64,000 bases of DNA from assembly GCF_030127105.1 (NCBI RefSeq), contig NZ_CP126161.1:2046001-2110000 (forward strand). The letters run 5' to 3'. Every line of letters begins with the position of its first letter. Position 1 is the first letter of the stretch. Of this stretch, positions 59,105 through 64,000 are shown in pieces. The position numbers and the translations under genes were made by a program. This DNA is from Haloarcula pelagica (GTDB lineage Archaea > Halobacteriota > Halobacteria > Halobacteriales > Haloarculaceae). Under the pieces are notes generated by a model, which did not search any database, was not told where the DNA came from, and worked only from the letters and a program-made list of their open reading frames with translations.

Positions 59105-61057
59105 ATGTCTCAACAGTCCACTGATGTCGCACACTTTCAGGTCGAGAACATCGGTGGAATCGGCGAGACCAGCGTCGACATCCCGCCGGGTGTGACGGTT
59201 CTCACGGGCAAGAACGCGACGAACCGTACCTCGTTTCTCCAGTCGATCATGGCGGCGATGGGGAGCGACCAGGCGACACTGAAAGGCGACGCCGACACGG
59301 GCAGTGTCGAACTGTCGATCGGCGGCGAGTCGTACGAACGGCGGCTGAAACGGACCGGCGGCACCGTCCAGTTCGAGGGCGAGAGCTACCTCGACGATCC
59401 GGCGGTCGCGGACGTGTTCGCGTTCCTCCTGGAGACCAACGAGGCACGCCGGTCGGTCGCGCGCGGCGACGACCTGCGCGAGATCATCATGCGACCGGTG
59501 GATATCGACGAAATAAAGCGAGATATCCGGCAGCTCGAAGAACAAAAAGGCGAAATAAACGACGAAATAGCCAAGATAGAGTCGAGAAAGCGGGACCTTC
59601 CCGACCTCGAACAGCGACGGGGCGATATTAGAGACAGTATCTCCGAGAAGCGAGATCAGCTAGCCGAAAAAGAAGACGAAATCGACTCGAACAGTCGCGA
59701 TATCGAGGAGAGTCGGAAAGAACAGGAAGAGCTTGAAGCGAAGCTCGACGAACTCCGGTCGACACGGTCGGATCTGGAGTCGGTTCGTCGCCAGATCGAG
59801 ACCCAGGAGGAGAGCATCTCCTCGCTACAGCAGGAACGCCAGGAGCTCGACTCGGAGCTCGCGGAGCTGCCCGAGACGCCGATGGGCGAACACCAGCATC
59901 TCGACGACGAGATCGGCCGCCTGCGCGAGCAACGCCAGTCGCTCAACACCGAGATCTCCGACCTGCAGAGTCTCATCCAGTACAACGAGGAGCGCCTCGA
60001 AGAGGGGGACTACGGCGTCGTCCAGTCGCTCGACGACGAGCAGGAGGCGACGGCCGACGCCGTCACCGACCAACTGCTGGCCGACGACGAGGAGTCGGTC
60101 GTCTGCTGGACGTGTGGCTCGACGGTCGAACGGGAACAGATCGAGGAGACGGTCACCCGGTTGCAGGACCTGCGCCGGGAGAAAGTCGAGGCGCTCAACG
60201 AGCTCAAGTCCGAACTGGACGACCTCAAGAGCCAACAGCGCGAGGCCGAACAGCAACAGCGGCGCCGTGACGACGTTCAAGGACAGATCGAGGACATCGA
60301 GACCGAGCTAGAACGGCGCGAGGAACAGATCGAGTCGCTGAAAGAGCGCCGCGAGTCGCTCACCGACGAGGTCGAGTCCCTAGAGACCGAAGTCGACAAC
60401 CTCGAATCCGAGGACTTCGACGACATCCTCTCCCTGCACAAGGAGGCCAACCAACTGGAGTTCGAGATCGACAGTCTGGAGTCGGACCTCGATTCGGTCA
60501 CCGACGAGATCGAGGAGATCGAGGCGATGCTGGACCGGGCCGACGACCTCCGGGCCGAGCGTGACGAACTGGTCGACCAGCTCACCGACAAGCGGACGAA
60601 GATCGACCAGATCGAGGCCGGCGCCGTCGAGGAGTTCAACGAGCACATGGACGCGATCCTCGACATCATGGAGTACGAGAACCTCGAACGGATCTGGATC
60701 GAGCGGGTCGAACGGACCGTCCGTGAGGGGCGCCAGAAGGTCGACAAGACGGCCTTCGAGCTCCACATCGTCCGGACGACCGAGAACGGGGCGGCCTACG
60801 AGGACACCATCGAACACCTGAGCGAGAGCGAACGGGAGGTGACCGGACTCATCTTCGCGCTGGCGGGGTATCTCGTCCACGACCTCCACGAGATCGTGCC
60901 GTTCATGCTGCTCGACTCGCTGGAGGCGATCGACTCGAACCGGATCGCCGAACTGGTCGAGTACTTCTCGGACTACGCACAGTACCTCGTCGTGGCGCTG
61001 CTGCCCGAGGACGCACAGGCGCTGGACGAGGAGTTCCACCGCATCACGTCGATCTGA
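59105..61057 (+). CDS. Archaea-specific SMC-related protein (Sph3-like)
   Basis: A 650-residue SMC/Rad50-like protein. The N-terminal ATPase half (VENIGGIGETSVDIPPG) has a degenerate Walker A GKNATNRTSF (about residues 36-45). A long coiled coil runs from about 135 to 540 with a central CWTC motif (about residue 334) like a Rad50 zinc hook. The C-terminal half has the signature-like LSESEREVTG and Walker-B-like FMLLDSLEAID. In Haloferax the sph3-rdfA pair affects rod/disk shape (from memory). A GGAGGT sequence seven bases before ATG 59105 supports this start; ATG 59099 is also possible because of a TATA box (59068-59077). Confidence 0.88.
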   Translation: MSQQSTDVAHFQVENIGGIGETSVDIPPGVTVLTGKNATNRTSFLQSIMAAMGSDQATLKGDADTGSVELSIGGESYERRLKRTGGTVQFEGESYLDDPAVADVFAFLLETNEARRSVARGDDLREIIMRPVDIDEIKRDIRQLEEQKGEINDEIAKIESRKRDLPDLEQRRGDIRDSISEKRDQLAEKEDEIDSNSRDIEESRKEQEELEAKLDELRSTRSDLESVRRQIETQEESISSLQQERQELDSELAELPETPMGEHQHLDDEIGRLREQRQSLNTEISDLQSLIQYNEERLEEGDYGVVQSLDDEQEATADAVTDQLLADDEESVVCWTCGSTVEREQIEETVTRLQDLRREKVEALNELKSELDDLKSQQREAEQQQRRRDDVQGQIEDIETELERREEQIESLKERRESLTDEVESLETEVDNLESEDFDDILSLHKEANQLEFEIDSLESDLDSVTDEIEEIEAMLDRADDLRAERDELVDQLTDKRTKIDQIEAGAVEEFNEHMDAILDIMEYENLERIWIERVERTVREGRQKVDKTAFELHIVRTTENGAAYEDTIEHLSESEREVTGLIFALAGYLVHDLHEIVPFMLLDSLEAIDSNRIAELVEYFSDYAQYLVVALLPEDAQALDEEFHRITSI

Positions 61058-61098
61058 CTCAGTAGCCTTTTGGCGCTATTCTCGTAAGGGAACCTACG

Positions 61099-61716
61099 AT
61101 GGCAGACACACCGGACGATCGGCCAGCGAGCAAGGTCGCACGCCTCATCGACGAGTACGGACTGGAGGGACTCGGGGCCGACCTGGAAGCACGCTGGACG
61201 GGCGAGGGCGTCGAGCGGATGAGCCTCCGTGACCTCGCGGAGTTTTTCAACAAGCGGCTGCTCGAACAGGCGTTGCTCGACGCCGGGTTGAGCGCCCTCG
61301 AAAGCGATGTCCGGACGACGTACGAGAACCTCACCGGCGACGATGTCAGTACCGGTGTCAGGACCGACGCCCGGACCCGCCTCGAACGGAACGGGATCGA
61401 TGTCGACGACCTGGAACGGGACTTCGTCACCTATCAGGCGATCAGATCGTACCTCAAGGAGTGGCGCGGCGCGGAGTACGAGGGGCTGAGCGATCAGGAG
61501 AAAATCGAGAAAGACCTAGAGAGCATCCAGCGGCTGATGACCCGGACGCTCTCGGTCACGGAGGAGCGGATCGAGAAGCTCCGGGACACGGACCGGATCG
61601 ACATCGACGAGTTCGAGGTGTTCCTCGACGCGCAAGTCCTGTGCCAGCAGTGCGGGACACAGTACTCGGTCGCCGAGTTCCTCGAACAGGGCGGCTGTCC
61701 CTGCCAACAGGCGTAA
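61099..61716 (+). CDS. rdfA: Rod-determining factor RdfA
   Basis: A 205-residue protein matching the haloarchaeal RdfA family: ASKVARLIDEYGLEGLGADLEARWTG at the N terminus (partly quoted), MSLRDLAEFFNKRLL, a helical middle, and a C-terminal Cys-rich end CQQCGTQYSVAEFLEQGGCPC that looks like a zinc ribbon. RdfA is needed for rod shape in Haloferax volcanii. It follows the sph3-like gene by about 40 bases, the arrangement known from Haloferax. Confidence 0.9.
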   Translation: MADTPDDRPASKVARLIDEYGLEGLGADLEARWTGEGVERMSLRDLAEFFNKRLLEQALLDAGLSALESDVRTTYENLTGDDVSTGVRTDARTRLERNGIDVDDLERDFVTYQAIRSYLKEWRGAEYEGLSDQEKIEKDLESIQRLMTRTLSVTEERIEKLRDTDRIDIDEFEVFLDAQVLCQQCGTQYSVAEFLEQGGCPCQQA

Positions 61717-61845
61717 CCCGCCGTGATCGGTCGCCGCCGCGGTTGTCCCTATTCCGGGTGGATCGAGGTACGTATTCGGCAGACACGTCAACCGATCGTG
61801 GACCGATGGTAATTGTTTTGGTGTCGTGGACTCATACCGGGAACA

Positions 61846-62178
61846 ATGAGCGAGAACCAGGACGTAGACGAGAAAGAAGTGTCCGTCTCGATGGAACTCA
61901 GCGGCGACTACGAGGAAGTCATGTCGAAGCTCCACTCCGGTGACGGTGGGCGAACGGATCTCAACCCGCTGTTGGGGGACCTCGAACAACTGCTGGAGAC
62001 TGTCGTCCGGATCAACGGCGGGACCCGGAGCGCGATCGCCCAGCAGCTCCCGGACGACATGACGGTGTCGTTCGACGCCCAGGCCGTCGTCGACACGCTA
62101 CAGGTGCTGGAACGGTACGATCTGGTCGTCCTGGAGGGCAACACCTGGAAGCCGGGCCCGGCGTTACAGGAGAGCTAG
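61846..62178 (+). CDS. Small winged-helix-like protein downstream of rdfA
   Basis: A 110-residue acidic protein. The C-terminal part (about residues 45-105) resembles a winged helix: VVRINGGTRSAIAQQLPDDMTVSFDAQAVVDTLQVLERYDLVVLEGNTWKPG (recognition-like helices then a hairpin, quoted loosely in segments such as QAVVDTLQVLERYDLV). No family is recognised. The start MSENQDVDEKE at 61846 is chosen; an upstream ATG at 61813 would add an unlikely tail. It may regulate or accompany the cell-shape genes. Confidence 0.65.
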   Translation: MSENQDVDEKEVSVSMELSGDYEEVMSKLHSGDGGRTDLNPLLGDLEQLLETVVRINGGTRSAIAQQLPDDMTVSFDAQAVVDTLQVLERYDLVVLEGNTWKPGPALQES

Positions 62179-62331
62179 CTGTCGAGCGGCCGCACGGTCC
62201 TGTTTTGAGCCCGACGTAGACACCCATAGACGAGTCTTCTCGCTGTCGAAACGGTCGTGGAGCGACCGGCGTCGGCAAATGTTTCCGAGTATCGGTAGAC
62301 CTATATGCTGGTGTGGTATAGCATATCACGT

Positions 62332-62511
62332 ATGGCGTCCGCACCGAGCAGTGACGATATGTTCGACCAGTTCCTCTCCCAGCGGGGCCACGAAGTCGAG
62401 GTGGCCGAGTGGGAGGAGAGCTACAACAAGAAGCAGTGTCCCGACTGCGGCGGTCTCCACGAAACTGCGGCGACAGAGTGCTCGGTGTGTGGGTGGACAC
62501 CCGTAAACTGA
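62332..62511 (+). CDS. Zinc-finger micro-protein (HVO_0416-like)
   Basis: A 59-residue protein with two Cys pairs, CPDCGG and CSVCGW (about residues 36-39 and 50-53), forming one zinc finger after an N-terminal helix DMFDQFLSQRGHEVEVAEWEESYNKK (quoted in part). It closely resembles the haloarchaeal family I know as HVO_0416. Such micro-proteins affect growth, biofilm or swarming in Haloferax mutants. TATA-like CCTATATGC lies about 28 bases upstream of the ATG at 62332, so it is leaderless. Confidence 0.85.
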   Translation: MASAPSSDDMFDQFLSQRGHEVEVAEWEESYNKKQCPDCGGLHETAATECSVCGWTPVN

Positions 62512-62648
62512 CGGTTTCGCCCCACTGATCGCGGCTTTTCCGTCGACTGCTGGCTACCAGCGACAGCACTCGATCGGTTCCGAGAGAACGTGGGTCGAGC
62601 CCGGCAGCCGGGGTCAGGGGCCGCCGGATCGACCTCGGGGAGAGAGCG

Positions 62649-63134
62649 TTAGACCGCGTCCAGTGACGCGTGGAGGAACAGTCCGATCGCGAGATGGTGA
62701 CACATCGCTTCCTCGATCATCGACTCGGCGGCTGCCGTGTCGTCGATCGAGTACTGTTTGGTCTGCACGAGTTCGTGCATCCGGAGTCGGTCCTCGGCTT
62801 CGAGGTCGTGCAGACGCGGGTACACCGTCCCCGGACTCAGGTCCGCATCGAAGAGCCGCGAGAGTTCCTCCATGAGCCCGGTGCCGTGTGTCTCGTCGTC
62901 GGCCAGCGCGATCAGCGCGAGCAGGATCTCGTCCAGGCTCTGGGTCACGAGGCCGTCGTCGACGGTGAGTTCACCGTCGGCGACATCGTCGACGACCGAA
63001 GCCAACAGCAGCTCCGGAATGGCGCCGCTGTCGAGTCCCGGACGGTCCGTCCCGCCGAGAGGGGTCAGTTGCTCGTCGGGTGTCTCGCCCAAGGTCTTGT
63101 CCGTCGTCATGCGACGGAGGTTTTCTCCGGACAT
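62649..63134 (-). CDS. PadR-like transcriptional regulator
   Basis: A 161-residue protein with a winged-helix domain about residues 66-130 (SLDEILLALIALADDETHGTGL...LSPGTVYPRLHDLEAEDRL), as in haloarchaeal PadR-type regulators, and a His-containing C-terminal helix. The first 60 residues are acidic and disordered. The start at 63134 has an AGGTGA sequence four bases upstream and a TATA-like GTATATATG at 63183-63192, about 50 bases away; ATG 63110 is an alternative. In Haloferax a PadR-like protein (DdfA, from memory) is encoded near rdfA and sph3; this gene could be its equivalent, but that is unverified. Confidence 0.78.
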   Translation of the reverse strand: MSGENLRRMTTDKTLGETPDEQLTPLGGTDRPGLDSGAIPELLLASVVDDVADGELTVDDGLVTQSLDEILLALIALADDETHGTGLMEELSRLFDADLSPGTVYPRLHDLEAEDRLRMHELVQTKQYSIDDTAAAESMIEEAMCHHLAIGLFLHASLDAV

Positions 63135-63260
63135 CGTCTCACCTGAACGTGATCCACGCCCAGAGCTTCCGTTGCCAGTCGCATATATACGCGGTAGTGT
63201 TTTCTGAACCTGAAAGGACCTCGGCGCTCGGAAACCCTTTTACTGTCCCGGGAGAATTGC

Positions 63261-63617
63261 ATGATAGTGCCGGACGACAAGAGCATCGAAGAGATTCTCG
63301 ACACGATCGGCGACCAGCACGCACGGCGCGTGCTGGCCGCTATCAGTCGGGAGCCCCAGTCGGCCAAGGAACTCGCCGAGGAGTGTGACCTCTCCCTCCC
63401 GACGGTGTACCGCCGCATCGAGATGCTTGACGAGTACGACCTGATCAAAGACCAGACGCTCGTCGCCGAGGACGGCAACCACTACAAGGTGTATCAATCC
63501 AACTTCGAGTCGACGGTCATCTCCCTGGAAGATCAGGAGTACAAGGTCCGGATCTATCGCGAGGAGAACCTCCCCGACCGGTTCAGCCAGCTCTGGGACG
63601 AACTCAACCCCGAGTGA
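63261..63617 (+). CDS. Winged-helix transcriptional regulator, second copy of the module
   Basis: A 118-residue winged-helix protein paralogous in plan to the one at 11279-11614: HARRVLAAISREPQSAKELAEECDLSLPTVYRRIEMLDEYDL (quoted in part) is the DNA-binding region, then a wing with HYKVYQSNFESTV. The following gene encodes a three-helix membrane protein, as at the other locus. A TATA-like CTTTTACT (63236-63243) lies about 22 bases upstream, so the ATG at 63261 is probably leaderless. No TATC-N6-GATA site was seen here. Confidence 0.82.
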   Translation: MIVPDDKSIEEILDTIGDQHARRVLAAISREPQSAKELAEECDLSLPTVYRRIEMLDEYDLIKDQTLVAEDGNHYKVYQSNFESTVISLEDQEYKVRIYREENLPDRFSQLWDELNPE

Positions 63618-63668
63618 CGGCGATGACGCGAACGTTTACCACCCCGGTCGGCAAACAGAGGTGACAAG

Positions 63669-63968
63669 ATGGCCGAGGGTGTCGCAATCGCGCGCGGTGT
63701 GCTCGTTTTGATGCGGATGGTGGTGTTCGGACTGACGCTCGGGATCACGCTCATCAGCTTCCAGGCGTACCGCAAACGCCCCTCGGAACGACTGCAGTAC
63801 GCCTTCGTCGGGTTCGCCTTCATCAGTATGGGTGTCGCCATCTCCAGTGTCATCACCCAACTGGGTGCGGGCAACGTCGGCGCCCTGGTGCGGGTGTTCT
63901 TCCAGATGGCCGAGACCGTCCCCTTCATCATCGGGTTCTCGATGCTGTACGTCTCGCTGTACCGGTGA
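63669..63968 (+). CDS. Small three-helix membrane protein (DUF7521-like), second copy of the module
   Basis: A 99-residue membrane protein with hydrophobic segments about residues 12-32, 45-65 and 75-95, related to the one at 10910-11191 (QAYRKRPSERLQYAFVGFAF versus RAYVQTSRRAMLHLSVGFSL). It starts about 50 bases after the winged-helix gene, in the same direction, so the two are probably one transcript. Function unknown. Confidence 0.75.
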   Translation: MAEGVAIARGVLVLMRMVVFGLTLGITLISFQAYRKRPSERLQYAFVGFAFISMGVAISSVITQLGAGNVGALVRVFFQMAETVPFIIGFSMLYVSLYR

Positions 63969-64000
63969 GGGTCGCTCGGGAAAGCACGCCGTTTATCCGT

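Noticed and set aside
1-64000. CRISPR array, rRNA operon, IS element or replication origin
   Set aside because: No regularly spaced repeats, rRNA sequence, transposase/integrase gene or orc1/cdc6 gene was recognised.

Overview
The window is chromosomal DNA of a haloarchaeon (class Halobacteria; possibly Haloarculaceae-like, genus not determinable by eye). The evidence is high GC, strongly acidic proteins, TATA boxes about 25-30 bp before many start codons (mostly leaderless genes), Tat-dependent lipoproteins, archaeal-type tRNA processing, ribosomal protein L10e and the haloarchaeal archaellum/chemotaxis gene set.

Layout. (1) 1-21.6 kb is a motility and chemotaxis island. On the minus strand lie cheY-cheC-cheD, then arlCDE-arlF-arlG-arlH-arlI (arlI runs off the left edge). 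Further right, still on the minus strand, are two near-identical archaellin genes, a small membrane protein with a winged-helix regulator, a KaiC-like ATPase and cheW. On the plus strand follow cheB-cheA-cheR, a HEAT-repeat protein and cheF. Two paralogous two-gene cassettes (exported protein plus polytopic membrane protein that looks GT-C-like) sit inside (6.1-8.5 kb) and at the far edge (19.2-21.6 kb). (2) 21.7-31.8 kb is a mixed housekeeping stretch: aldo/keto reductase, prephenate dehydratase, Hsp20, Bcp peroxiredoxin, bacterial-type LeuRS, ornithine cyclodeaminase-like protein, lipoprotein, L10e, a glutathionyl-hydroquinone-reductase-like protein and a pilin. (3) 31.8-52.3 kb is an alpha-glucan/maltodextrin locus: TrmB-type regulator, three GH15 enzymes, one GH13 enzyme, a complete ABC importer (binding protein, two permeases, ATPase) and a sugar nucleotidyltransferase, interrupted by a znuABC-type metal importer. 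(4) 52.7-58.2 kb holds a HalOD1 protein, methylglyoxal synthase, queD-queE-queC for archaeosine precursor synthesis, an unknown protein, UspA and a Pit phosphate transporter. (5) 58.3-64 kb starts with an intron-containing tRNA(CAU), followed by partial copies of its 3' end and an AT-rich segment, then the cell-shape pair sph3-like/rdfA with small regulators and a second copy of the winged-helix/membrane-protein module.

The most notable observation is a palindrome TATC-N6-GATA found just upstream of seven promoter regions in the motility island (seven exact copies, plus one 7/8 copy between cheW and cheB), in most cases centred 20-26 bp before the TATA box. It occurs before arlCDE, cheY, both archaellin genes, the small membrane protein gene, the winged-helix gene, between cheW and cheB, and between the second membrane cassette and the aldo/keto reductase. 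It looks like the binding site of one motility regulator, and the neighbouring winged-helix protein is the obvious candidate. No CRISPR array, rRNA or intact insertion sequence was seen. No chemoreceptor gene and no arlJ are inside the window.
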